Shown here piece by piece: positions 21,186 through 31,277 of a DNA stretch of 64,000 nucleotides. The translations under genes and the position numbers were made by a program. Numbering within the stretch: position 1 is the first letter of the stretch; every line of letters begins with the position of its first letter. The stretch comes from Theocolax elegans (taxonomy: Eukaryota > Arthropoda > Insecta > Hymenoptera > Cerocephalidae). The DNA is taken from NCBI GenBank assembly GCA_026168455.1, contig CM047431.1:11071703-11135702 (forward strand), written 5' to 3'. The notes under the pieces are model-generated. The model made no database searches and was not told the DNA's origin. It saw only the letters and a program-made list of their open reading frames with translations.

Positions 21186-22085
21186 ATGACAGAGATTTGT
21201 ATATTATCAGACTGGCTCGAGGTGAATGCGGGTGTATCTCAGGACAGTGTTCTAGATCCTATTTTGTTCTCTATTTTTATTAACGATAGGTCCTCAAATA
21301 TTGTAATTACATGTTATTTGCTGATGACGCCCAGGTCTACTATTCATTTTTTCCATCGGACCTTGATGTTGGTGTTCAACGCGTTTCACAGGAAGCGAAC
21401 GCAATAGCTAGTTGGGCGATTAAGAACGGTCTTAAATTAAATCTTGAAAAGACGAAAGTATTGATCTTGGGTGGCCAGGCCTTTCTAACTCGTATCAACC
21501 TGAACACTGCTCCAAGAGTTAGATTACGTGAAGACTATTCAGAGTATGAAAATGTGATAAAATCGCTTGGAACTCTGATCATTCCTACCTTCGACTGATT
21601 GAAGCAAGTTATGTTATCAATCTCAAGGCGCATCTATAGAGTCCTACATTCGCTGCGTTACAATAATAAGTCATCACCGTTGAAACTCCGAAAGAGTTTA
21701 GTAGAAGCACTTATTTTTCCCCACTTTGATTACGCGTGTGCGGTTTACAACGATGTAGATTAGTCCAGGAACCTTGAACTTCAGAGATTGTTAAACGCAT
21801 GCGTGAAATTTGTATGGGGTAACATAGCGAGGCGTGATAACGTTACCCCGTCGGTCGAGTTACGTTATCGGTCGAGTCTAGACGCTCCTATCTCATTGGC
21901 TATTTTCCACCTATCTTCCACCAGGCACCGAAGCATTACATAAGTCATTAGTCCCTCTTCATTGATCAGTTTAAGATCTTCTTATTTAATCATCTGTTTA
22001 GGCTCGACCAAGTAGCCTGGTCTACGCGAGCTACAACTGAAGGAATTGCACTGCTGCCTGTCCCTCACCTCGATGAAGCTATGTA
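21186..22085 (+). pseudogene. LINE reverse transcriptase C-terminal half and tail (copy 2)
   Basis: Motif B is read as AGVSQDSVLDPILFSIFIND (21,223-21,285). Motif C MLFADDAQVYYSFF starts at 21,311 in another frame. The thumb SWAIKNGLKLNLEKTKVLILG and VIKSLGTLIIPTFD end in a TGA at 21,598. The C-terminal blocks (FPHFDYACAVYNDVD, LQRLLNACVKFVWG) continue to about 22,085 with further breaks. It parallels 17,730-18,691 of copy 1. Confidence 0.75.
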
Positions 22086-22403
22086 ATCTAGTCTTTAAAT
22101 CTAGTTCTTAAGTCTAGTTCTACGTAGTTTTATTTTATTATCGTTTGTTTTATTATTGTTTTATTCATTTATTATTTTATCTGATTTTACCTTCAGCGAG
22201 TGATCTGGTATCTGTTAATTAAGTTTATGTACATTTTGTATATATTGTATTTTTTATTTTTATACTTTACTTTTAGAGTTTATTTTGTGTTAATTGTTGT
22301 TATTTTTCTTATAATTTTATCAAATGCATATTTTTTCTTAAGTGCCTACGAGGTTTCTACCCCAAAAGGCCGAATAAATAAATTCAATCAATCTATTAAT
22401 CAA

Positions 22404-22425
22404 TCTCTCTCTCTCTCTTTCTCTC

Positions 22426-22471
<46 letters not shown>

Positions 22472-22494
22472 TATCTCTCTCTCTCTCTCTCTCT
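22404..22494. repeat. (TC)n microsatellite
   Basis: About 90 bp of TC repeats with a few interruptions, between the tail of LINE copy 2 and the 5' end of LINE copy 3. Confidence 0.95.
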
Positions 22495-22834
22495 GATGGT
22501 GACTCCTATTGTGGAATTTTCAGAGCAAAAAGTAGGCGAACAGCGTTTTGTACTTCGGATCTTGACAGCTCACTTTTTTCATGGGTTACTGCCCTTCCCC
22601 GTTCTTCTATATATATCAATGAGTATCCATAAAAATAAGTACCAAAAATTCAATGAACTGAAAATTTCTGCTAAAAAGCTAGGATTCAAGTATGTTTGGC
22701 GTAAATTTGGCAATTTTTACGTTAAAATACGAGAAGGTACAGCTGCCCTCATTTTTAAAAATTTTATAGAGCTGAAAGGATTAGCTGAGGCAAATATTAA
22801 AATTATCGAGGTACGAACAAAATCTGTATCATGA
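22495..22834 (+). pseudogene. LINE ORF1 C-terminal fragment (copy 3)
   Basis: The block AKKLGFKYVWRKFGNFYVKI followed by REGTAALIFKNFIELKGL is the C-terminal nucleic-acid-binding domain of many insect LINE ORF1 proteins (often annotated as baculovirus FP-like). The N-terminal part, with any zinc finger, is absent. It ends TCATGA at 22,831-22,834, and the next ATG frame begins overlapping this stop, as in LINEs whose ORF2 overlaps ORF1. Confidence 0.6.
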
Positions 22835-22835
22835 A

Positions 22836-23135
22836 ATGTCAGGCAGGGGCGGTGACACGGCTGATATACCAATTAAAAATAGTAAAAAAGACACAGAAAA
22901 GATTTCTAAAACTAAAAATAACCCTAAAAACAAAATTAATAGCAATAATAATAACAGTAATGAAAAAAATAAAAGCAAATCTTCTCACACAAATAAATCT
23001 GACACCATCCTTGCCGATTGCTTACAAGCAAATAATAATAATGATAGCAAGAGTAATAGTGGTGGAAATAATAATGATGATGATATCAAAAACAGTAATA
23101 ATGATACCAATAATTTACTTTCTAAAGAAAATTGA
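22836..23135 (+). pseudogene. Asn/Lys-rich N-terminal part of LINE ORF2 (copy 3)
   Basis: This 99-codon frame starts MSGRGGDTADIP and is dominated by Asn, Lys, Ser and Asp (AAT/AAC/AAA codon runs). It sits between ORF1 and the endonuclease, so it would be the start of ORF2 or a spacer protein. No catalytic endonuclease N-terminus is visible in it. A TGA at 23,133 separates it from the endonuclease. Confidence 0.45.
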
Positions 23136-23149
23136 CTGCATGGGAGCGC

Positions 23150-23800
23150 CATCGAAGGGTCGAGGGGTGCCAGTATTGGGAGATTGCGTATGGACTTTCT
23201 CAACTTTAGGCAAGACCGAAATTCCATTGGTGGTGGGGTGGCTTTATAAGTAAAATCTGACCTTAAATGTCAAATATGATAGACGTCTAAGACCGAGCTG
23301 CCTTTTAAACCAAGCATACCTGTATATATTTCATGCAGCATTCAAGAGCGTGATTCGCCTCCTGTATTTGTTGCCGTTATCTATCGGCCTCCAAAGATTG
23401 CTTTTGTGGGTGAATCAGAATTTTTAAATAATCTACGCAAATTTAGTCTTCATTATAGTCAGAAATTTATCATAGGTGATCTGAATGCCGATATTTTCAA
23501 GGAGTGTGATGATACTAAGTTCGTTCGCAATTTATCAGCGGAAAGTTGTTTGCAACTTGTTCAACATGGACCCACGCATTTCGCAACTTCACCTTGGGTA
23601 CTTGGCTGGATGTCATTTTTGTCGATTATAATGACTCAATTGGTGATTTTAGTAACGACCCTACGCTCTTGCACAATGGTCATAATATTATTTCTGCTAT
23701 TATACTTTAATAATTTTTCGCAAGTCAACACTATTACAAATACTATTATTTTCCGCGATTTTAAAAATATTCCTGCCAATTATCTTTAATATTTGCTTTC
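23150..23800 (+). pseudogene. LINE AP endonuclease (copy 3)
   Basis: Blocks are NSIGGGVALYVKSDLK (about 23,215-23,255), PPVFVAVIYRPP (23,355-23,392), KFIIGDLNADIF (catalytic D/N) and HGPTHFATSPW followed by a shifted LDVIFV block. The frame shifts near 23,600, so the C-terminal part is read in another frame. The first catalytic segment (ISETxL) is missing. Confidence 0.7.
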
Positions 23801-23942
23801 CCAGTGTAATTGGTCGCCTTTTCATGTTGCTGAGATTAACATTGAGTTTGCGCTGGGATGTCTCTGTGATAATATATCAGCGGTTGCAGACTTACTTGCT
23901 TCTATTAAAACTATCAAATCAAAAAGATCTTAGCCGCCTTAT

Positions 23943-24830
23943 GTGAACGCAGATCTATCCCAGCTTCAGCACAAACGTAACGCACTATTCAGACGATACT
24001 CACGTACGAAGGATCGAAAAATACTTGTAGAATTTCTTCACATTAGAAGACATACAGACTATAGAACTAAGACAACGAAAACAGAATATTATCAGAGTCG
24101 TCTATCTGAGGCTCTTGATAATGACACTATTTGGAAAGAGCTGCGAAATTTCCGATTCCTTCCCAGAGCGAGCGGTTAACTTAAATAGTTTTATACTTGA
24201 GGACTTAAAAGGATAGTTTGCTGGTATGTCGGTCTCCCTTCTGGGGGATGATGAGAGCCGCCATGAAATAATTCAACAGGCTACTAAGAAAGATTGAAAG
24301 AAATCAATATAAATGATGTTATCTTGGCGATCTCACATTTTTCTTCGTAGGCTTGTGAGACGGGCGGCATACCGCAAAGTGTTATAGTCGGGTCCTTGCC
24401 TGCTATTGGTAATTACCTTATGAAAATATTAAGTATTCTTTTTTGATAAGCATTTTCCCAAACCTCTGGCAGAAGGCTTATATTATCCCCTTGAAAAAGA
24501 GCAAAACACCATCATCGCCTTCTGATTTCAGACCAATTGCACTCTTATGTTTCCTTTCTAAGGTTTTAGAGAAAAATGCCTTAAACCAGCTGCAGGAGTT
24601 TCTGCAGTCACGCTCCCTTATGGATCCAATGCAAACTAGTTTTAGACCATACCACTGGACAGAAACCGCTTGCTTAAGTTGACAGAAGACATACGTACAG
24701 AGATTGACAGAAAAATTGTTACAATACTCCTGTTGTTCGACTTTAGCAAAGCGTTTGACACAATATCTCCAAATCGTTTGCTTGACCGCCAGGCAAATGG
24801 GATTCTCTAGATCTGCCTTATTGTACCTAA
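23943..24830 (+). pseudogene. LINE linker and N-terminal reverse transcriptase (copy 3)
   Basis: The linker 23,943-24,179 (KRNALFRRYSRTKDRKILVE) precedes the RT fingers at 24,443-24,682 (LWQKAYIIPLKKSKTPSSPS, DFRPIALLCFLSKVLEK). Motif A follows at 24,728-24,770 (LLFDFSKAFDTISPNRL). Stops and frameshifts separate these pieces. Homology ends at about 24,790, so motifs B and C are absent. Confidence 0.75.
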
Positions 24831-26660
24831 ATTCTTAATTTAGATTACAATAGAGGAACTAAAATAGGATAGAGTCAATATTTTCATGAAAAAGTTTTTT
24901 TTTATTTTTTAAATACCTTATTTTATTCCTTAATATTTATTTACCTTTAGTAATATTACTTTAAAAAAAAGCTATTATCTTAAATTCTCTACTGTTCGAG
25001 CCATTTCGAATTGACTTTCTAATTATATAATTGATTTTGATGGCTGCCAAATTAAAAACTAATCCTATTTTTTTATTTTTCTATTTTTGCAAGCACACTG
25101 AATTTCTATTTATCTATAATTCACACACGTAAAATGTATTCGTAATAGCTTTACTTTGCCTAATTCAAATTGTAAAATATTAATTTACTGACACATATTG
25201 CATATTTGGAACTTTTCCTTCTTTGGGATAAAATGTTATACGAAAGAATAGATTGATTTTTTACTTAATAGAGTAACGGGCGATCCTAGCTGGCGCTCCT
25301 CTGCGAGCACCGCTGTCGAGTTGACTTACCTGCGCGGCCTACGTGCCGCGCTGCCGTGTCTCTCGATGCGTCGATATTGCGCACGGACGTTAGCCATGAT
25401 GCAAACACGATATTCCGGTGATGCGCCGCTAACAATAGCGATACTCCACGGCGAGGAGAATCGCCGGACCCAATTCACACTCGGAACAGGGGGTGAGGAA
25501 ATATGTTTTTCGGATACTCGTACTTATGGAAGTACACGAGGCTCGGTCGCTCAGAATGCGCGCCAGCTAGAAGGTTGACGCGCCCGCGGAGGCGGCTGGG
25601 TAAGCGGGATAGGAATACGGGGTTTCGTGAATAACTACGCAAGAGTTTACTAGTTAATAAATTAAAGCCTATATTTTAAGTGAGAATAAATATTTATATT
25701 ATTTACATGCGCTCGGTTGCGCTACAAACTGATACAAAAAAGATAATACAGTCGACCTCGGAGTTGTACGCAATAGCGCGGCGAGTTCACGGCCCTTCGC
25801 GACATTGCTCAATCACGCGTAATCACGTGGTTATGCGGTTTTCGAGTTTACGGGCTATCGCGCGTTTCGGAACACGCGCCCATTATAATAGCATGACTAA
25901 CGTGCACTAAATAATATCAGGTTTAAAGGTTCAAATAAACACTCGTATTGTAAAAATTGTATCTAAACAAATTGTAAAAAAATTAGCTTTAATGTTGTTT
26001 ACAAGAAAAAAATAAATAACAGTAATGCAACACCATTCTCTAGTTATCTAAGGAAAAATTTAATTAATGGTATGTCGGAGCCTAATAGATAATGCTCTAA
26101 TGTAAAAGGGGTTTTTGTTTTTACAAATCTGACAGCGTTAGGATCTTGTATTTACTTTAAATAATATGTGTATCGTCTAACCAAAACTTTAAAAATTATT
26201 TCAAAATGCGCGTATAATCTTTAAGCTAAATAAAACTGAAATCTAAATAAATTATAAACGAAATTCAAATCATAATAAAACGAAAAACAATCAACGCGGA
26301 TGGGCGCGAAGGAGGGGGAACTTGAGCGACGGCGAACGACAGAGCTGCGAGTAAGAGAGGGGGAACTTGGGAACACCGAGGATTTAAAAACGCAGCACGT
26401 TTCAAACTCGTTTATTCGAGGCTTAGTCTTCTTGACGGCGCATTCGAACAATATGTAACGTTGTATTTCCTCGAGAGGATTCCGTGTACAACTTGTTATA
26501 CATTTTATTTTATATTAGCAATTCCGACGGTCGAATGATATTATTTGATGGGCGCCACCACGGACAGTGACGATAAGCAAGGTTGGTCCACTACTCTGAA
26601 AATGAGGAGGGAACCGAAAAGATTCGAAAAATACAGAATACAAATATTTATAAAATTATT
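24831..26660. other. Unassigned region with a GC-rich island
   Basis: AT-rich sequence with GC-richer blocks at 25,280-25,600 and 25,740-25,900. The open frames there (for example 25,321-25,578) match nothing I recognise. The block 26,290-26,450 has a minus-strand open frame rich in Ser/Arg, also unrecognised. The change in base composition suggests inserted repeats, possibly LTR pieces. Confidence 0.3.
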
Positions 26661-26676
26661 CAATACTAGTTTTATT

Positions 26677-27113
26677 TTTTATTTTTTTTTTATTCTCTTT
26701 GCTCATCACCCCGTATACCCATTAAATGGGTTTTTACAGGGACACCCCTACCACCTATGTGTGGGGGTGAAAACATTCCAATTTTTTCCATCCCGGTCCC
26801 CACCGCCTCGCATTCGCCCGGGGTTATGCCCGTGAGGAAGGGAAAACCTTGTAGGAAAACCTTCTTCGAAACGGCCGGTGTATTGAAACATTCTGTTTAG
26901 ATGTTCAGGTCACCTTGCGTAGGCCCAAACACCGAAACCGAATCTTCCACACCTTCCGCTCACGTTGTGAAGTGTGGAAAAACACCTAACCGATCCCGAA
27001 AACCGCACATGAATGGTGTCACCCATCCAAGTGCCAACCGCACTCAGTGCTGCTTAACTTTCGTGATCGGCTGAGGTGCGTCTCCGCCACTCCGCCACCG
27101 TGTCGGTTAACAA
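26677..27113 (-). mobile_element. 5S rRNA-derived SINE (SINE3-like) with 10 bp target duplication
   Basis: Read on the minus strand, the element starts near 27,105 with a 5S-like head: GCCGATCACGAAAGTTAAGC then AGCACTGAGTGCGGTTGGCA and CTTGGATGGGTGAC. These are the 5S internal promoter boxes A and C. A GC-rich body follows and the 3' end is A-rich (26,677-26,700). TAGTTTTATT flanks it on both sides (26,667-26,676 and 27,114-27,123). Head, body, A-rich tail and target duplication together identify a SINE moved by LINE machinery. It could instead be a LINE fragment with a 5S-like 5' end. Confidence 0.75.
27005..27105 (-). pseudogene. 5S rRNA-like head of the SINE
   Basis: The block from GATCACG to GGATGGGTGAC aligns to positions about 40-90 of animal 5S rRNA. 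The first 40 bases are diverged and the 3' third of the 5S is lost. This is therefore not a functional 5S gene, but its pol III internal control region is well kept. Confidence 0.75.
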
Positions 27114-27123
27114 TAGTTTTATT

Positions 27124-27940
27124 ATTTAATTCTTAAAATCCGTTATATGCATTTATATAAAACTCGTATTTATGTTCTCCACCGAATAGCCCGCTGGCTA
27201 CTTACAATTACAATTAAATTAATTTGTACATTAATCACACCACGTGTACGCGAGAAAAACTCCTTTATACATTAGATTATTAATATTTAAAATACATAGA
27301 TATTTATTTTATATTAATCGCAAGTTAAATTCGCATGAAATAAAGAAAAAGGAAAACTGAATAAAGAAAATTCTCAAAACGCGATATCCTATACATTCCA
27401 CAAAATTCGCGCTGTAATCACATAAATTACAAAATGGCCAGACAGACCACTCACCGCAATTCCGTCAGGAAATATCCTTTGCTGAACCTCTGGGTTCTTT
27501 GCGCAATAATTCTAAAATAGTCGTAATATTCCTCTCCTTCCTTCTCTCCACAACAATATTCTTATCTCTCTATATATATTTCCAATTCTACTGTCTTCAA
27601 AACTCTCTTGATATTCTTCCTTGTGATAATAAAAAAAATGAGTAATTATAGCAGTTACGCTGGCTATAGTTGAACACCGAATGACCGCCTTATTCTCCTT
27701 CGTCCTCGACTATCTCGAAAGATCCGAGCCGGAGCGCTGAGCTCCTTCTTCCTTGTTTATTTAACCAATTGGTTTATCCTTTTTTCTTAATTAGTTAACC
27801 GACATTCGTCACGCAACGCCACCTATTTCGCACCTCGTCGATGAATATCGATGAATATCGGAGGGTCCGATGGGATAGAATTGCAAATTCCTATTCCGCA
27901 TAGTCAAGCGCCTCCACCTATGCAGTCTTACTATCTCCTT
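27124..27940. other. Unassigned AT-rich region
   Basis: No recognised gene. The minus strand at 27,440-27,480 has a donor-like GCGGTGAGTG, but no exon can be supported. The 27,800-27,940 part leads into the TC/TTACTTACCC block that marks the start of the 5.5 kb tandem unit. Confidence 0.3.
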
Positions 27941-28014
27941 TCTCTCTCTCTTACTTACCCGCGTACGTATATGCGAGTCATTCCTTCGTTCGTTCGTTCC
28001 CCCCGCCGCAAAGT

Positions 28015-30050
28015 GGTTCCAAATGCGAAATAATGGGCAAAATTCTCGACCCGGCATGCATTTTATCGTACGGATTTTTTTTCTGTGCGAAAAAGTATCT
28101 TTTACTACATAGAGTACGAAACAGTGCAGGAGAAATCGCCAAAAATAAAGGTACTAAAACCCGCTGGAAGCGAAACTCGAATAAACGAGTTTTTGAGTGT
28201 TATTTCTTATATAACTTCATTTTTCGTGTTTAAAAGCACCTTGAAGCCATGATTTTGATTAGTATTATTGTTAGTAAACGTAGGGTAAGGTGTCCCGCTA
28301 TAAAAAAAGTGTAAATAATAATTTTGGACTATCAAAATCATTTTTTCTTATTGAAATGTGGAAAATCCCTATTTTCATGCGTTAAAGCACACTGCTTAAT
28401 ACCTATATCGTGTGCGTACGCACGTGTATTTATGACTCTGTTTGTTTACACGTGTATGTGTGTGTACGTATGTGTGTGTAAGTATGTATGCGTGTTATTT
28501 TTGTGTTTCATTATTCGCTTGTATGTCAAAATCCTCGAAAGCTAGCGATTTTTGAAGGATTAATTAACAATAATTAATTACCTAAGCTTGTACATTTATT
28601 GCATCCTACAGATACTTTTTTTTACACATTTAGGATTATATTTGTGTATTTATAGCTAATGCACATATTTAATTTTCATTAATTTTATGTCTAATTGTAG
28701 AAATGCCCAAAATCCGGTGAATCTTGGAGGTTCAATTAACAATAATTAATCAACTAACCCTGCATATTTCTTGCAAATTATGAGTACTTTTTTTTTAGAT
28801 CCTTGGGAGTATTTAGAACACCTTTAGTTTTCATTACTTCCACAGTTATATATGAAAATTCGCGAAATCCAGGGGTTTTTGAAGATTTAATTAACAATAA
28901 TCACGTACTACTGACAGATACTTTTTCTGACACTTTTAGTAGTATATTTACAGATTTACAACTAGGTTCACTTTTAGATTTTATTAGATTCACATTTAAT
29001 TGCGACATTTCCCGAAAATCGGAGGTTTATGGATGGCTTTATTAACAATAAATAATTAACTAAGCTTGTACATTTTTTCTAACTTACAGATACTTTTTTA
29101 ACACCTTTAGGAGTATATTTATAGATTTATAGCAAATGTACATATGGGTATGTCTCAAAAATTTTTAGATTTTGAATTTAAAAAAAAAATTTTTTTTGTT
29201 TTCACACGTTTTAGACTTTGTTTTTCTTGTATAAATATACATTATAATCAGTAATTAACTGGTGTGATTTGTTTTTTTAACGCGCTACAAAAATAAGGAT
29301 ATTTCCCATAAAAAGTATATAAGCAAGTTAGCATCTGACCTCGTGATTTAGTATATTATTTTTTAATGATCTATTTTATGATATATATATATGATATATT
29401 TTAACACTGTGCCGCTAAAAAATGACATTAAAAATATAAATTCACGCGTCAAAGTATTATATTTCAATGATCATAACTTTTTTAGTTTTAATGGCACATT
29501 GATCTAAAACCTCTAGATGTGTTTATTAATTAAAAAAGAACAGTAATGCATTATTGCAATTATGATATTTTTGACGCTGAATGTACAGAAAGTCAAAAAG
29601 TATAATTATAGGTTTTTTAAAAGATTGAGCATCGCTATTTTAAATGTGTGGCATTTTGTTTCTATAGATGGTATACTCTTCAATCTGGATTTGTTAAGCA
29701 ATATTATTGTAGTTTTAAAACATGTGTCAATCTCGATTGATTAAATTAAATGCTGAAAAAGTTACAGCACAAACATCAATGGAAACATGTAAAGGATCGC
29801 GGAAAATTTGATAAAATAAGGCTCTTTTTAATAAATCTGATTATATGTTTTTATTACCTTCATAAATGTTGCTGGAATTTTGTACACTAGTTAAAAATTA
29901 CTAGTTTTAAAGGAAACTCGTCTTATGGTGTGATCATATGAGCTATAAACAAAAATAAATAATGGCATCAGAAAATCTAAAAGTTCTGGAGACAGATATC
30001 AATATTTATAACAAATTGTTAAAAATAATTATTGCAAATATATATATTTA
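28015..30050 (+). repeat. Palindrome 1, left arm
   Basis: Starts GGTTCCAAATGCGAAA and ends at GCAAATATATATA. It is AT-rich with several copies of a TTAATTAACAATAATTAA-type block (28,558, 28,735, 28,890, 29,040), a hint of internal tandem structure of about 160 bp. Its inverse is at 31,278-33,311. Confidence 0.9.
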
Positions 30051-30356
30051 AAATAATAATTGCTAATAATTATAAATGTAATTTTAGTACGTGTATGTAT
30101 ATATTATATATATCCCTACTGGGTGTTATGCAGCCCGCAATGTTACTGTCCAATAACCCTAACTTCCTTCCACCCACTACGGGTATGGGAGGTTTATGCA
30201 GCCCGGGCTCTCTCTCTCGCACTTGCTAAAGTACGTATCTTCTCTCCTTTTCTCGGGCTGCATAAACCCCCATTGGGACAAATATATATATATACATACA
30301 CGTACTAAACAATTACATTTATAATTATTAGCAATTATTATTTTAAATATATACAT
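30051..30356. mobile_element. Nested hairpin insertion in palindrome centre
   Basis: Left TAATTATAAATGTAATTTTA and right TACATTTATAATTATTAGC are inverted, as are TACGTGTATGTATATA and TATACATACACGTA. Inside are GC-richer blocks with TTTATGCAGCCCG and CGGGCTGCATAAACC facing each other. The same element is at about 35,528-35,827 in the second unit. It is a short non-autonomous TIR element. Confidence 0.55.
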
Positions 30357-30365
30357 ATATATATT

Positions 30366-31274
30366 AAAACACGTTCACTGGGGATCAGGGTGAACGGTTC
30401 CCATACAATAAAATAACAACACTTTTATTTGATCTAGAAACTTTAATGTTAATAAAATAATAATAATACAATAAATAACGAACAAACTAGTCACGGTCGC
30501 CAGCCGCGTTCACGCGGCAAAATTTAGATATTTATCACACGCGATTACCGCACACACACGCACGCAAGAAACAATTAAATAAAAAGTAACCACTCTCGGT
30601 AATAACTAATTATAATTTTCGGTTGTACGTCTCGTTCAACGGCCCGACTCGGAATCCCCGAGTTCGTCGTGTTGAGCCGAGCAGCGAGTCCGCGCGCATG
30701 CGCTTGACACAACAGTCCCATCTCGTCCGCTTGACTCGGTCGATTAGACGCGCGTATACTGTGTGTATAGCGCAATTTCTCTCTTTCTCTCTCTCTCCTT
30801 CTTGCACTTTACAATCAACATGCCATTCTGGAAGTTCGACATTAATAACGTATACAGGAACAGCTTGAAAACCAAATAAGCGGTAATTGTTCCTTATATC
30901 AAACCCAAATTAATGTCGAATTTGTCCTTGTTTTTAATATCTATTTTAAGTGCGGTTTACTGGTCGAAGCTCGAGTACAATAATATACGGACTTGGTACA
31001 GCTCGGCGTTATACATAGCTGGTCATCATCTTCAAAGCTAGATTTTCAAAGAGCTAGAAGGACTACCAAGGTACTAAAAGGATTTTTAAGGAGCTGCAAA
31101 GTTTTCAAAGGAATTAGGAAATTTTCTGTAATAGTGTTTGTGTGTGCGCGCATGTCACAATTAATTACAATTAAATACAATTAATTCCTATAAGCTACGG
31201 GGCTTTGGAATAATTAATATACACTATAAATATAAAGTAAGTATGTGACATGCAGTTAGAACTGCTATGTCACA
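30366..31274 (-). mobile_element. LTR-like sequence at the palindrome centre
   Basis: Read on the minus strand it starts TGTGACATAGCAGTTC at 31,274 and ends ...CACCCTGATCCCCAGTGAACG near 30,366. The end is close to that of the solo LTR at 2,447-3,958. It contains a GC-rich central part with CT-rich tracts. The first 31 bp form a perfect-looking hairpin (GCAGTT / AACTGC inside TGTGACAT / ATGTCACA). A duplicate is at about 35,840-36,748. Without a target duplication the exact right end is uncertain. Confidence 0.55.
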
Positions 31275-31277
31275 ATA

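Larger units (their letters stand above)
19320..22403 (+). mobile_element. CR1/Jockey-type LINE, copy 2 (internal deletion)
   Basis: This is a related but distinct copy: ORF1 at about 19,642-20,560, endonuclease at about 20,640-21,150, then a direct jump to RT motif B at 21,225. The linker and the first half of the RT are missing. The C-terminal region (21,600-22,085) and a 3' UTR follow, ending CCGAATAAATAAATTCAATC plus ATC/TC repeats. It has numerous stops and frameshifts. Confidence 0.8.
22495..24830 (+). mobile_element. Third LINE of CR1/Jockey type (truncated at both ends)
   Basis: It begins directly after the TC run with the C-terminal domain of ORF1, then ORF2 with Asn-rich sequence, endonuclease and the first half of the RT. 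Coding homology stops at about 24,790, soon after RT motif A. It is a different family from copies 1 and 2, judging by its ORF1 end and codon use (more AT). Confidence 0.75.

Noticed and set aside
27005..27105. Functional 5S rRNA gene
   Set aside because: The first and last thirds do not match 5S, and the sequence is fused to an unrelated body with an A-rich tail and target duplication.
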